The notes beneath the pieces were generated by a model. That model saw only the letters and a list, made by a program, of their open reading frames with translations, did not search any database and had not been told where the DNA came from. Positions 26,736 through 37,216 of a DNA stretch of 48,712 nt are shown one piece after another. A program made the position numbers and the translations under genes. The stretch spans positions 1 to 48,712 of the forward strand of contig NZ_JAHXNL010000021.1 in the NCBI RefSeq assembly GCF_023148685.1. The letters run 5' to 3'. How positions within the stretch are numbered: the stretch's first letter is position 1; each line of letters begins with the position of its first letter. This stretch comes from Georgenia sp. EYE_87 (GTDB lineage Bacteria; Actinomycetota; Actinomycetes; Actinomycetales; Actinomycetaceae).

Positions 26736-27001
26736 GAGGGTGGTCTTCCTCCCGTCAGGATGCCGGGGCGGCATCGTCAGCTGGCCAGAATACGGCGCAC
26801 CCACCCCCGACGCCCACGCAGGTGCTGTGGGTCACAATGCCATCCCGCCGGGGGCCGTGCACCGGCTCGGGCTCCCGGGGCCGCGCGCCCCGCCCGCGGT
26901 CGACCGGTTTCACCCGGTTCACCCGGACCACGCCGAGCCTCCTCCCCCGGCCCCGGGCTACCGTGGACGGCGGCACCGGTGACGAGGGAGAGGGCGGCAG
27001 C
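26736..27001. promoter_or_regulatory. Divergent region between membrane protein and DivIVA-like genes
   Basis: About 265 bases. TATTCT on the minus strand (26787-26792) is a plausible -10 for the membrane protein/lipoprotein pair, and TACCGT (26959-26964) for the DivIVA-like gene. Neither has a good -35. GGTTTCACCCGGTTCACCCGG (about 26905-26925) contains a short direct repeat. Confidence 0.35.
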
Positions 27002-28234
27002 ATGCAGGAGGCCCGGACGAACGAGGACCGGCCGGCGTTCCCGGTCGTCATGCGCGGGTACGACCGCGCCCAGGTGGACCAGCGGCTGCACGTCCTGGAG
27101 TCGGCGCTCGCCGAGGCCCGCCGGGAGGTCGCCACGCTCGACTCCCGTCTGCTGAAGATCTCCGGCGAGCTCTCCGAGGCCCAGCAGCGGCTGAAGGAGA
27201 CCGAACGCCCCACCTACGCCGGGCTGGGCTCACGGGTCGAGCAGCTGCTGCGGTCCGCGGAGGAGCAGGCGCTCGACGTGGTCACCCGGGCCAACACCGA
27301 CGCCGAGCGCACCCTCACCCGGTCCGCCCAGGCGGCTCGCGCGCTCACCGAGCGCGCGGAGCAGGAGTCGGCCGCGATGCTCGCCGACGCGCGCCGCGAG
27401 GCGGACCAGCTCGCCGCCGGCTCGAGCGCGACGGCGCAGACCACGGTGGACAACGCCCGCCGCCGCGCCGAGGAGCTGGTGGGTGCCGCACAGCGGGAGG
27501 TGGCACGTCTCAAGGCTGCGGTCGACGCCGAGGTCGAGGAACGGCGCGCGGGGCTCGACCGCGAGCTGGGGCTGAAGCAGGCGCTCGCCGAGAAGGAGGT
27601 CGCCGAGCTGCGCGCCCGGGCTCAGACGGAGACCGCACAGCTGCGCGCGGCCACGGAGCAGGAGGCCACCGACGTGCACAACGCGGCCGTGGCTCGCGCG
27701 GCCGCGGTCGTCGGCGACGCCGAGGCGCGGGCCGCGGACGCGGAGCGGCGCCTCGCCGAGGCGCTCGACCGCACGGAGCGCGCGCTGACGGAGGCCGATG
27801 CCGCGGCCCGAACCCGGCTAACCGAGGCCGACGCCGAGGCGACCCGGACGCTGGCCGACGCCCGCGCGGAGGCACGCCGCCTCCGCGACGAGGCGGAGGA
27901 GGCGGCCGAGGCGGCCCGGACCACGGCCCAGAGGCAGGTGGAGGAGCTCACCCGGCAGCGCGAGTCGATCGCGGTCTACATCGAGGAGATGAGGGGCCTG
28001 CTCGCGGTGCGCGAGCCGGAGGCCGCCCCACCGCCGCCCGGACGGGCGCCGGCCTCCCAGGCGCCCGCGGGATCGCCGACGCCCGCGCCACCGGCGGGGA
28101 CCCCCGCCCCGCAGACGACGTCCGCGGAGCCGCCGCGGGGGACGCCGCCCGCGCCGGCGCCCCCCGCACAGGCACCGCGCACCAAGACGCCGCCGCCGTC
28201 ACCCCGCGCGAAGAGGCCTCCCGCGCGGGGCTAG
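27002..28234 (+). CDS. DivIVA-like coiled-coil protein
   Basis: 410 residues. The N-terminus FPVVMRGYDRAQVDQRLHVL resembles the DivIVA lipid-binding segment. It is followed by an almost unbroken coiled coil (about 25-345) rich in Ala, Glu and Arg with heptad-like AExEAxR patterns, then a Pro-rich tail (about 350-410). Related actinobacterial proteins (DivIVA, FilP, Scy) organise poles and cytoskeleton, so a role in cell shape or envelope assembly is a reasonable inference. GGGAGAGGG lies upstream of the ATG and TACCGT (26959-26964) may be the -10. It is divergent from the membrane protein/lipoprotein pair. Confidence 0.8.
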   Translation: MQEARTNEDRPAFPVVMRGYDRAQVDQRLHVLESALAEARREVATLDSRLLKISGELSEAQQRLKETERPTYAGLGSRVEQLLRSAEEQALDVVTRANTDAERTLTRSAQAARALTERAEQESAAMLADARREADQLAAGSSATAQTTVDNARRRAEELVGAAQREVARLKAAVDAEVEERRAGLDRELGLKQALAEKEVAELRARAQTETAQLRAATEQEATDVHNAAVARAAAVVGDAEARAADAERRLAEALDRTERALTEADAAARTRLTEADAEATRTLADARAEARRLRDEAEEAAEAARTTAQRQVEELTRQRESIAVYIEEMRGLLAVREPEAAPPPPGRAPASQAPAGSPTPAPPAGTPAPQTTSAEPPRGTPPAPAPPAQAPRTKTPPPSPRAKRPPARG

Positions 28235-28270
28235 ACCCCCTGCGGCGGTGGCTCGACGCCCGCGGCGGAG

Positions 28271-28375
28271 GTCGGGGAGTGCACGGAGGTCACGGATGCT
28301 CCAGGGTCGGGGAGTGCGCGGAGGTCACGGATGCTGCGGGGTCGGGGAGTGCGCGGAGGTCACGGATGCTCCGGA
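28271..28375. repeat. 35-base tandem repeat, three copies, after GNAT gene
   Basis: Copies at 28271, 28306 and 28341, each beginning GTCGGGGAGTGCRCGGAGG and continuing TCACGGATGCT. A degenerate fourth copy from about 28378 contains the stop codon of the GNAT gene. Inside the last part, GGATGCTCCG and CGGAGCATCC can form a stem. The units have no spacers, so this is not a CRISPR array. Confidence 0.92.
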
Positions 28376-28386
28376 GGGTCGTGGAG

Positions 28387-28878
28387 TCAGCGGAGCATCC
28401 GTACCTCGGTGAGCGCGCCGCCCGCCGCCACGGCCCGCCGCTCGCCGTCGAGCTCGAAGCCGTGGTGGCGGTAGAACCCCTGGGCACGCGTGTTCCCCTC
28501 CTCCACCCACAGCTGGCACGGTGCGTCCCCGATCGCGAGCTGGAGCAGGTGGGTGCCGGTCCGGCGCCCCTGCTCCTCGGCCACGACGTAGAGCAGCCGA
28601 AGCTCGAGCGGACGGACGTGACCCGCACCGGGGGCGACCGCCTGCGCGAACCCGACCGCCTCGCCGTCGCGCTGCGCCAGCCAGGTCGTCGGCCCGTTCG
28701 GGTCCGAGAGCGCACGTTCCCACTCGCCCGGCCCCTCGGCCGCCCTCTCGGCGTACACGTCCTCGGGCACCTTGACGTCGTACGTCTCGTGCCAGCACCT
28801 CAGGTGCACGGCCGCGATCGCCGGCGCGTCGAGCACGTTGGCGGGACGGATACGGGCGGAGGGGAGCTTGCTCGGCAT
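28387..28878 (-). CDS. GNAT family N-acetyltransferase
   Basis: 163 residues, one GNAT domain. The N-terminal IRPANVLDAPAIAAVH and the acetyl-CoA pyrophosphate loop VAEEQGRRTGTHLL (about 98-111) are clear, as is the C-terminal NTRAQGFYRHHGFE. The acceptor is unknown. A -10 box TACCCT (28886-28891) lies 7 bases before the ATG, so the message is probably leaderless. It is divergent from the small gene at 28942. Its stop codon lies in a degenerate copy of the 35-base repeat. Confidence 0.92.
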   Translation of the reverse strand: MPSKLPSARIRPANVLDAPAIAAVHLRCWHETYDVKVPEDVYAERAAEGPGEWERALSDPNGPTTWLAQRDGEAVGFAQAVAPGAGHVRPLELRLLYVVAEEQGRRTGTHLLQLAIGDAPCQLWVEEGNTRAQGFYRHHGFELDGERRAVAAGGALTEVRMLR

Positions 28879-28885
28879 GGGGCCC

Positions 28886-28891
28886 AGGGTA
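28886..28891 (-). promoter_or_regulatory. -10 box of GNAT gene, leaderless
   Basis: TACCCT on the minus strand, 7 bases before the ATG at 28878, with no Shine-Dalgarno in between. Confidence 0.5.
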
Positions 28892-28929
28892 GGCCGCCAC
28901 GGGCGGGCGTCCCACCGCGGTGCCGGCCC

Positions 28930-28935
28930 TACGGT
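28930..28935 (+). promoter_or_regulatory. -10 box of the 28942 gene
   Basis: TACGGT, then six G residues, then ATG. Either leaderless initiation at the ATG or use of the G-run as a ribosome binding site from an upstream start is possible. Confidence 0.5.
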
Positions 28936-28941
28936 GGGGGG

Positions 28942-29355
28942 ATGGACGAGTGGGGGCGACGGCGCCGCGAGGCCGCCGAGGATCGGGCCGAGATGCTGGA
29001 GCGGCGCCGACGCGCCGAAAACGCCCGGGCCGCCGGGATGCTCCGGGCGTTCGCGGCCGCGGCCGCCCGGGCCGGGCTGGCGCCCGAGCGGCTCCGGGTC
29101 CAGGGCTACGACGGCCGGGGCACCGCCCGTACCCCGCTCACCGGCTGGTACCTGCGCGGCGACCGCACCGTCGCCGTCGGGACGGACGGCCGGTTCTACG
29201 TGCTCACCGCACGCCTCACGGCGCTGGACCGCCTCCGGGGCACGACCGTGCCGCCGTCGGACCCGCCGCTCGTCATCGGGGCGGGCGGCAAGGACGGCGA
29301 CTCGCTCGCCCTGCCGGCCGCGCTGACCCGCCTGCTGCCGGGCTGGGACGGCTGA
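28942..29355 (+). CDS. Conserved hypothetical protein
   Basis: 137 residues. The N-terminal 30 residues form a highly charged helix (REAAEDRAEMLERRRRAE), followed by a compact domain with GYDGRGTARTPLTGWYLR and a regularly placed VGTDGRFYVLTA. I do not recognise a family. Third-position GC bias and the well-placed -10 box argue for a real gene. It ends 3 bases before the stop of the convergent hydrolase gene, so the two transcripts must overlap at their ends. Confidence 0.75.
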   Translation: MDEWGRRRREAAEDRAEMLERRRRAENARAAGMLRAFAAAAARAGLAPERLRVQGYDGRGTARTPLTGWYLRGDRTVAVGTDGRFYVLTARLTALDRLRGTTVPPSDPPLVIGAGGKDGDSLALPAALTRLLPGWDG

Positions 29356-29358
29356 ACC

Positions 29359-30171
29359 TCAGGGACGCCGGCACCGCTCGTGCAGACGGCGAAGTGCGGC
29401 GGCGACCTCGTGCGGCTGCTCCACCGCGCTGAGGTGCCCTGCGCGCGGCACGACGACGAGCTCGACGTCCCGCAACGCCGCAGCCATGGCCTCGGCGTCC
29501 TCCTGCGTGCTCTGGGCGTCCTCGGCGCCGCGGAGCACAAGGGCCGGCACGTCGAGCCGTTCGAGGGCGGCCAGCCGGTCCGGGCGCGTCGCCATGGCCC
29601 GCTGGGCCCAGGCGATGCCCGACGGCGGGGCCCCCGCCAGCCAGCCGCGCACCTTCTCCACGACGTCGGGGCGCTCCGCGTGCGACGTGCCGCCAAGCAC
29701 CTGGTCGATCATCGGCGCGACGGCACGGGCCCCCATGGAGCCTGCGGCCTGCTCGGCGACGTGGGTGCGATGGGCGCGCACCGTGTCGGTGTCCGCGGCC
29801 GCCCGGGTGTCCAGGAGCCCGATCCCGGCGAGCAGCTCGGGGTGCCGCTCGGCGAGCGCGAGGGCGGCATACCCGCCCATCGACAGCCCCGCGACCACCG
29901 CGCGGTCCACCCCGGCGTCCCGCAGCGTCAGCGCCACGGCGTCCGCGTACGAGGACAGGGACGGCTTCAGGGGCCGGTTCAGGGCCTCGGCGAGCTCACG
30001 CGGCGAGGGTGAGTCGCCGAAACCTGCGGCGTCCAGGGTGATGACGGGCAGGTCGCCGAGATCGGCGACCACGTCGTCCCACATGCGTCGGTCGAGGGGG
30101 AAGGCGTGCAGGAGGACGAGGGGCATCGGGTCGTCGGGGCCGTGTCGCGTCAGCGACAGCCGTGCGCTCAT
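29359..30171 (-). CDS. Alpha/beta hydrolase
   Basis: 270 residues, alpha/beta-hydrolase fold. The nucleophile elbow is GLSMGG with S97, the oxyanion-hole strand is LVLLHAFPLDRRMW (about 18-31) and the catalytic histidine is in PRAGHLSAVEQP near residue 250. The aspartate of the triad probably lies in LVLRGAEDAQST. The overall pattern is that of the 3-oxoadipate enol-lactonase/BioH-like group, but the substrate cannot be deduced. ATG at 30171. Single-gene unit, convergent with the 28942 gene. Confidence 0.9.
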   Translation of the reverse strand: MSARLSLTRHGPDDPMPLVLLHAFPLDRRMWDDVVADLGDLPVITLDAAGFGDSPSPRELAEALNRPLKPSLSSYADAVALTLRDAGVDRAVVAGLSMGGYAALALAERHPELLAGIGLLDTRAAADTDTVRAHRTHVAEQAAGSMGARAVAPMIDQVLGGTSHAERPDVVEKVRGWLAGAPPSGIAWAQRAMATRPDRLAALERLDVPALVLRGAEDAQSTQEDAEAMAAALRDVELVVVPRAGHLSAVEQPHEVAAALRRLHERCRRP

Positions 30172-30237
30172 GCCTGGAGCATGTCATGCGGGCCGGACCT
30201 CCGCAGGCCGCATCGGTCCGAATGTGTCCCTGCGCCC

Positions 30238-30549
30238 TCAGCGCGCCGGCCGCCGCCGGTCCCGCGCCCGCCAGCAGGCCGTGTGCCAGTGCCGCCGGTC
30301 GTCCAGCGCGGCCTGGGCGCCGAGGAGATGCTCCGTGCGCCAGGCGACCACGTGCGGGGTGCCGGGCGGGATCAGCTGGTCGCACCCGGGGCAGCGGTAC
30401 GCCTTGTCCGACCCGCGGACCGTGCGGACCGTGTAGTCCTCGCCGTCCGGCCCACGCTGCGTCTGCGGGACGCCGAGCAGCCTCTCCGGGTCGAGGGGCA
30501 CGTGCCCCTCGCCGTACGGGCGGCGACGGGAGCGGCGGGAGGACGGCAC
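30238..30549 (-). CDS. Small conserved protein with CXXC and HXXC metal site
   Basis: 103 residues, very basic ends. YRCPGCDQLI gives C53 and C56; HVVAW and HWHTACW give histidines and C92. Together these look like a treble-clef zinc site of the HNH-like/zinc-ribbon kind. No enzyme motif is complete. Homologues are common as unnamed proteins in Actinobacteria next to nagA or ATP synthase genes (from memory). The GTG at 30549 is the only good start. It lies between the hydrolase and the beta-glucosidase genes, on the same strand. Confidence 0.78.
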   Translation of the reverse strand: MPSSRRSRRRPYGEGHVPLDPERLLGVPQTQRGPDGEDYTVRTVRGSDKAYRCPGCDQLIPPGTPHVVAWRTEHLLGAQAALDDRRHWHTACWRARDRRRPAR

Positions 30550-30560
30550 CCCTGGATTGT

Positions 30561-30624
30561 CTCAGGCGTGCGGGGGCTCAGGCGTCGGGGCGCTCAGGCG
30601 TCGGGGCGCTCAGGCGTCGGACCG
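30561..30624. repeat. 16-base tandem repeat spanning the beta-glucosidase stop codon
   Basis: CTCAGGCGTCGGGGCG units start at 30561, 30577, 30593 and 30609. The two middle copies are identical. The copy at 30609 holds the gene's stop codon (TCA on this strand), so on the coding strand GCCTGAG recurs four times. Confidence 0.93.
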
Positions 30625-32070
30625 GCCGGCCGTGGGCGCCAGGCCGGCGGGCTCGCCGTCGGGCAGCTCGGGCAGCTCGCCGGTGGCCGCGACCCGGGCG
30701 TACCAGCGTGCCGAGTCCTTCGGCGTGCGCACCTGGGTGTCGTAGTCGACCCGGACGATCCCGAACCGCTTGGCGTACCCGAAGGCCCACTCGAAGTTGT
30801 CCAGCAGCGACCACACGAAGTAGCCCCGCACGTCGGCGCCGTCCTCGACGGCCCGGGCCACGGCGTCGAGGTGACGGTGCAGGTAGTCGGTCCGGGCGGC
30901 GTCGTGGACCTGCCCGTCGTCGGTGACCACGTCGGGGAACGCGGCGCCGTTCTCGGTGACCATCAGGGGCAGGCCCTCGTGGGCGTTGTCGAGCGCGGTG
31001 AGGAGCTCGTAGAGGCCGTCGGGCTCGATGTTCCACCCCATGTCGGTGAGCGGGCCGGCGGGGTCGAGGAACTCGACCCGGTCGAGCCCCACCCAGGGGC
31101 TCGCCGCCCCCGCACCGTGGCCGCCCGTGCCGCCCGCCGGCTCCCCGGCCTCGCGCCGGCGCACGTAGTTCGTCGAGTAGTAGTTGACCCCGAGCACGTC
31201 GAGGCGCTGACGGATCAGCGCCAGGTCCCCGGGCCGGACGAAGGACCAGTCGGTCACGTGCGCGGTCAGCTGCCGCAGCTCGACGGGATAGGTGCCCTCG
31301 AGCAGCGGGCCGAGGAAGATGTGGTTGCCGACGAGGTCCACCTCGTGCGCGGCCTCGAGGTCCGCCGGCCGCTCGGGGTCGGCGGGTCGGGTGACGTGGA
31401 GGTTCAGCGTGATCGACACGTTCGTCTCCTCGCCGAGCTCGTCGCGGATCGCCGTCGCGGCCAGCCCGTGCGCGAGGTTGAGGTGGTGCGCGGCGGCGAG
31501 CGCCGCGGCCGGCTCCGTGCGGCCGGGCGCGTGCACCCCGGAGGCGTACCCGAGGTAGGCCGAGCACCACGGCTCGTTGAGCGTGGTCCACACCTCGACC
31601 CGGTCCCCGAGCTCGCGGGCGACGGCGCGGGCGTAGTCCGCGAAGGCGTACGCGGTCTCACGGCTGGCCCAGCCGCCCGCGTCCTCGAGCTCCTGCGGCA
31701 GGTCCCAGTGGTAGAGCGTGACCACCGGGTTGATCCCGGCGTCGAGCAGCGCGTCGACGAGGTCGCGGTAGAACGCGACCCCCTCGGGGTTGAGGTCCCC
31801 GCGGCCGCCCGGCTGCACCCGGGGCCACGAGATCGAGAACCGGTAGGCGTCCAGCCCGAGCTCGGACATCAGCGCGACGTCCTCGCGCCAGCGGTGGTAG
31901 TGGTCCGCGGCGACGTCGCCGGTGTCGCCGCCGAGCGTCCGGCCCGGCGTGCGGGAGAACGTGTCCCAGATCGACGGCCCGCGGCCGCCCTCCGAGACCC
32001 CTCCCTCGATCTGGTACGCCGCGGTGGCGGCGCCCCACACGAAGGACTCGGGGAAGTGGCGGGCGCTCAT
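30610..32070 (-). CDS. GH1 family beta-glucosidase
   Basis: 486 residues, a complete (beta/alpha)8 family 1 glycosidase. The acid/base is E166 in TTLNEPW and the nucleophile E373 in [23 protein letters not shown] at the N-terminus is typical. There is no signal peptide, so the enzyme is cytosolic and would split imported cellobiose or other beta-glucosides. The ATG (32070) overlaps the nagA stop by 4 bases, so the two are co-translated. The C-terminal 20 residues are a low-complexity tail running into the repeat array. Confidence 0.95.
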   Translation of the reverse strand: MSARHFPESFVWGAATAAYQIEGGVSEGGRGPSIWDTFSRTPGRTLGGDTGDVAADHYHRWREDVALMSELGLDAYRFSISWPRVQPGGRGDLNPEGVAFYRDLVDALLDAGINPVVTLYHWDLPQELEDAGGWASRETAYAFADYARAVARELGDRVEVWTTLNEPWCSAYLGYASGVHAPGRTEPAAALAAAHHLNLAHGLAATAIRDELGEETNVSITLNLHVTRPADPERPADLEAAHEVDLVGNHIFLGPLLEGTYPVELRQLTAHVTDWSFVRPGDLALIRQRLDVLGVNYYSTNYVRRREAGEPAGGTGGHGAGAASPWVGLDRVEFLDPAGPLTDMGWNIEPDGLYELLTALDNAHEGLPLMVTENGAAFPDVVTDDGQVHDAARTDYLHRHLDAVARAVEDGADVRGYFVWSLLDNFEWAFGYAKRFGIVRVDYDTQVRTPKDSARWYARVAATGELPELPDGEPAGLAPTAGRSDA

Positions 32071-33266
32071 GCGGTGACCTCCTGGCCGTGGCGGACGACG
32101 CGGACCGGACGCAGCTGGGCGTCCGTAACGACGAGGTCGGCGCGGCGGCCGGCCTCGAGGGCGCCAACGCCGTCGTCGCCGAGGACGCGGGCCGGGCCGG
32201 TGGACGCCATGTAGACGGCGTCGACGAGGGGGACGCCGCCGGCCACGGTGGTCCGGACGACGTCGAGCAGGTGGGCCGTGCCGCCGGCGATCGACCCGCC
32301 GCCGGACAGCCGGGCCACTCCCCCGGCGACCGTCACGTCCTGGGAGCCGAGCCGGTAGGCGCCGTCGGGCATGCCGGCGGCCGCCATGGCGTCGGTGACC
32401 AGCACCACGCTGTCCCGGCCGACGAGCTCGTAGACCTCGCGGACCAGCTCGGGGTGCAGGTGGGTACCGTCGGCGATCAGCTCGACGACGGCGTCGCCCC
32501 GGCGGGCGGCGGCCAGGAACTCCCCGATCGGGCCGGGGTCGCGGTGGTGCAGCGGGTGCATGCCGTTGAACAGGTGCGTGACGGTGGCCCGTGCGGAGCG
32601 TGCGCCGTCGGCCGCGGCGAGCAGCGTCGCTCCTGCCTCCAGGGCCGCGCGGGTGTCCCCGGGGCCGGCGTCGGTGTGTCCCCAGGACGGCAGGGCGCCG
32701 CCGGCGACGAGGGCAGCGGCGACGCCGTCCCGGTTCCCGGCGTGCTCCGGCGCGACGGTCATGGTGACCACGTGCCCGCCACCCAGCTCGAGCAGGTCGG
32801 TCGTGAGCGCCGGGTCGGGCTCGATGATGAGCGCCGGGTCCTGCGCGCCGCAGCGCACGACGGAGAGGAAGGGGCCCTCGAGGTGCACGCCCGCGATCTC
32901 CCCCGCGTCGGCGAGGCCGGCGAGGAGGGCCACCCGGCTCCGCAGCGTGCCGGGCGCGGCCGTCACGAGGGAGGCGACGAGGGAGGTCGTGCCGTGCCGC
33001 CGGTGCTCGTGGACGGCGCGCAGCACGTCCTCGGCGGTCTCGGCGTCCGGGAAGGAGGCGCCGCCGCCGCCGTGGCAGTGCAGGTCGACCAGGCCGGGCA
33101 GGACGAGGCGGCCGTCGTCGTCGGGAGGGCCGGACGGCGGTGCGCCGGGCGCCTCGACGGCGGGCCCGACCCAGCGGATCGAGGCCCCCTCGAGGACGAC
33201 TGCGCCGTCGTCGATCACGCCCTGCGGCGTGACCACCCGGCCCCGCACCACCGACTCGCTCGTCAT
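32067..33266 (-). CDS. nagA: N-acetylglucosamine-6-phosphate deacetylase
   Basis: 399 residues, amidohydrolase fold. It removes acetate from GlcNAc-6-phosphate in amino-sugar recycling. The metal motif is [11 protein letters not shown] (H63, H65); [26 protein letters not shown] and the catalytic aspartate in [11 protein letters not shown] all follow in order. The ATG at 33266 is preceded by GGATGGGGG; an earlier ATG at 33281 gives only five more residues. The pairing with a beta-glucosidase suggests uptake and use of chitin- or cellulose-derived sugars. No nagB or transporter is adjacent. Confidence 0.95.
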   Translation of the reverse strand: MTSESVVRGRVVTPQGVIDDGAVVLEGASIRWVGPAVEAPGAPPSGPPDDDGRLVLPGLVDLHCHGGGGASFPDAETAEDVLRAVHEHRRHGTTSLVASLVTAAPGTLRSRVALLAGLADAGEIAGVHLEGPFLSVVRCGAQDPALIIEPDPALTTDLLELGGGHVVTMTVAPEHAGNRDGVAAALVAGGALPSWGHTDAGPGDTRAALEAGATLLAAADGARSARATVTHLFNGMHPLHHRDPGPIGEFLAAARRGDAVVELIADGTHLHPELVREVYELVGRDSVVLVTDAMAAAGMPDGAYRLGSQDVTVAGGVARLSGGGSIAGGTAHLLDVVRTTVAGGVPLVDAVYMASTGPARVLGDDGVGALEAGRRADLVVTDAQLRPVRVVRHGQEVTA

Positions 33267-33282
33267 GCCCCCATCCAACACC

Positions 33283-33302
33283 TCGGGGGCCGTCGGCCCC
33301 GA
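33283..33302 (-). terminator. Hairpin after nucS
   Basis: GGGGCC and GGCCCC (33286-33291, 33295-33300), with extra outer pairs, form a small hairpin between the nucS stop and the nagA start. It may end the long ATP synthase-nucS transcript. Confidence 0.45.
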
Positions 33303-33318
33303 ATCGGGCCGGCGAGGC

Positions 33319-34014
33319 TCAGAAAAGGCGCGAGTCGACGTCGTCGAGCCCGCGCATCGCGTCGTAGTCGAGGACGACGCAGCGGATGTCGCGGTCCGTG
33401 GCCAGCACCCGTGCCTGCGGCTTGATCTCCTGCGCCGCGAACACGCCGCGCACGGGGGCGAGGAGCGGGTCCCGGTTGAGCAGCTCGAGGTAGCGGGTCA
33501 GCTGCTCCACGCCGTCGATGTCCCCGCGGCGCTTGATCTCCACCGCCACCGACACTCCGGAGGGGTCCTTCGCCATGATGTCCACCGGCCCGATCGCCGT
33601 CGGGAACTCGCGCCGCACGAGCTGGTGCCCGGGGCCGAGGAGGTCGATCTGCTCGGCGAGCAGCTTCTGCAGGTGCGCCTCCACGCCGTCCTTGACGAGC
33701 CCGGGGTCGACGCCGAGCTCGACGGAGTGGTCCGCGACGATCTCGAAGATGCGCACCACGAGGCGGTCGTCGCTCTTCGCGTTCTGGACCGTCCACACCT
33801 CCCGCACGCCCTGGTCCGCCTCCGGGTCCTCGGGCTCGGTGACGACGAGCTTGCACGGCGGGCTCATCCAGTTCAGCGGCTTGTAGGAGCCGCCGTCCGA
33901 GTGCACCAGGACCGACCCGTCGGCCTTGACCATGAGGAGGCGGGTGGCCAGGGGCAGGTGGGCGTCGAGGCGCCCGGAGTAGTCCACGGAGCAGCTGGCG
34001 ATGACGACGCGCAA
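33319..34014 (-). CDS. nucS: Mismatch-specific endonuclease NucS/EndoMS
   Basis: 231 residues. It cuts both strands at mismatches and replaces MutS/MutL repair in most Actinobacteria. The N-terminal DNA-binding/dimer domain contains [11 protein letters not shown] (44-54). The RecB-like nuclease core has D145 (GPVDIMAKD), E159 and K161 (VAVEIKRRG). The C-terminus ends in SRLF, matching the short beta-clamp-binding end known for this family. The start is a TTG (34014) with AGGAAGG about 10 bases before it; the following residues align with known NucS N-termini from memory, which supports it. Confidence 0.95.
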   Translation of the reverse strand: MRVVIASCSVDYSGRLDAHLPLATRLLMVKADGSVLVHSDGGSYKPLNWMSPPCKLVVTEPEDPEADQGVREVWTVQNAKSDDRLVVRIFEIVADHSVELGVDPGLVKDGVEAHLQKLLAEQIDLLGPGHQLVRREFPTAIGPVDIMAKDPSGVSVAVEIKRRGDIDGVEQLTRYLELLNRDPLLAPVRGVFAAQEIKPQARVLATDRDIRCVVLDYDAMRGLDDVDSRLF

Positions 34015-34080
34015 GGGCTCTGCCTTCCTGGTTCGGGATCGGTGTCGGTGACGGGGGGTTCCGCGGGCGACCCCGGGACC

Positions 34081-34500
34081 TCAGACGAGCGGCTCCCCGC
34101 GGGGCGGGGCCGACTCCAGCCAGCTCACCAGGCCGGCGAGGGACGAGCGGCGCATGGCGAGGTCGACCTCCTCGCCGTGGGCGCAGCACCGGACCTCGGT
34201 GACCTGGTCACGGCCGCCGGCGGCCCGGTGCGTGCGGGCGAGGACCTCGAGGTGCTCGCGCTCGAACGTGCGGCTGGGACGCAGGGACAGCGAGACGAGC
34301 CGGTACCAGTCCACCCGTCCCACGCCGAAGACGGCGATGCCGCTCGTCCAGTCGCGCCGCCCGACCGGCCGCAGCGCGCACTCGAACGACCCGATGCGGC
34401 GCCCCAGCCGGCGCACGCGCACCGCGAAGAGCACCAGCACCACGAGCGCGACGAGGGCGAGGACCACCAAGGCAGCCCCGGCCGTCCCCGCCCACGTCAA
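34081..34500 (-). CDS. DUF2550 membrane protein
   Basis: 139 residues. One N-terminal membrane helix (about 8-28) is followed by a basic cytoplasmic domain with RRIGSFECALR and DWYRLVSLSLRPSRTFER, the DUF2550 pattern. Its position right after atpC is conserved across Actinobacteria; its function is unknown. The start is a TTG (34500), 6 bases after the atpC stop; an in-frame GTG 11 codons later would cut into the helix. It probably shares the ATP synthase transcript. Confidence 0.88.
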   Translation of the reverse strand: MTWAGTAGAALVVLALVALVVLVLFAVRVRRLGRRIGSFECALRPVGRRDWTSGIAVFGVGRVDWYRLVSLSLRPSRTFEREHLEVLARTHRAAGGRDQVTEVRCCAHGEEVDLAMRRSSLAGLVSWLESAPPRGEPLV

Positions 34501-34506
34501 TGCGGC

Positions 34507-34782
34507 CTACCGGTCGCTCTCGGTACCCGTGCGGGCCGGCTCGAGCACGACGGTCACGGCATCCTCGTCCACGGAGACGAACCCGCCCGAGTACACCTCG
34601 ATCTCGACGACGGAGCCGCTCGTGGGCGTGATGCGCACCTTGCCGGGGCGCAGCACGGCGAGCACCGGCTGGCGACCCGGGAGGATCCCCAGGTCGCCGT
34701 TGGCGGCGGGGACGACCACGCTGGTCGACTCGCCGCTCCACAGCGCGGCGGTCGTCGAGACGACGTCCACATTCATCGCCAC
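34507..34782 (-). CDS. atpC: ATP synthase epsilon subunit, short form
   Basis: 91 residues, against about 130 in most bacteria. The beta-sandwich domain is complete (VVSTTAALWSGE, GDLGILPGRQPVLAVL, YSGGFVSVDEDAVTVV). The C-terminal helical hairpin that inhibits ATP hydrolysis in other species is missing; the protein stops right after the sandwich with no frameshift seen. The GTG at 34782 is preferred over the ATG at 34776 because GGAGG lies 8 bases before it. Last structural gene of the ATP synthase operon. Confidence 0.93.
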   Translation of the reverse strand: MAMNVDVVSTTAALWSGESTSVVVPAANGDLGILPGRQPVLAVLRPGKVRITPTSGSVVEIEVYSGGFVSVDEDAVTVVLEPARTGTESDR

Positions 34783-34811
34783 AGTGGCGACCTCCTCGTA
34801 GGTGGTGAGCG

Positions 34812-37215
<2,404 letters not shown>

Positions 37216-37216
37216 G

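Noticed and set aside
28271-28375. Possible CRISPR array
   Set aside because: The 35-base units adjoin directly with no spacers and there are no cas genes.
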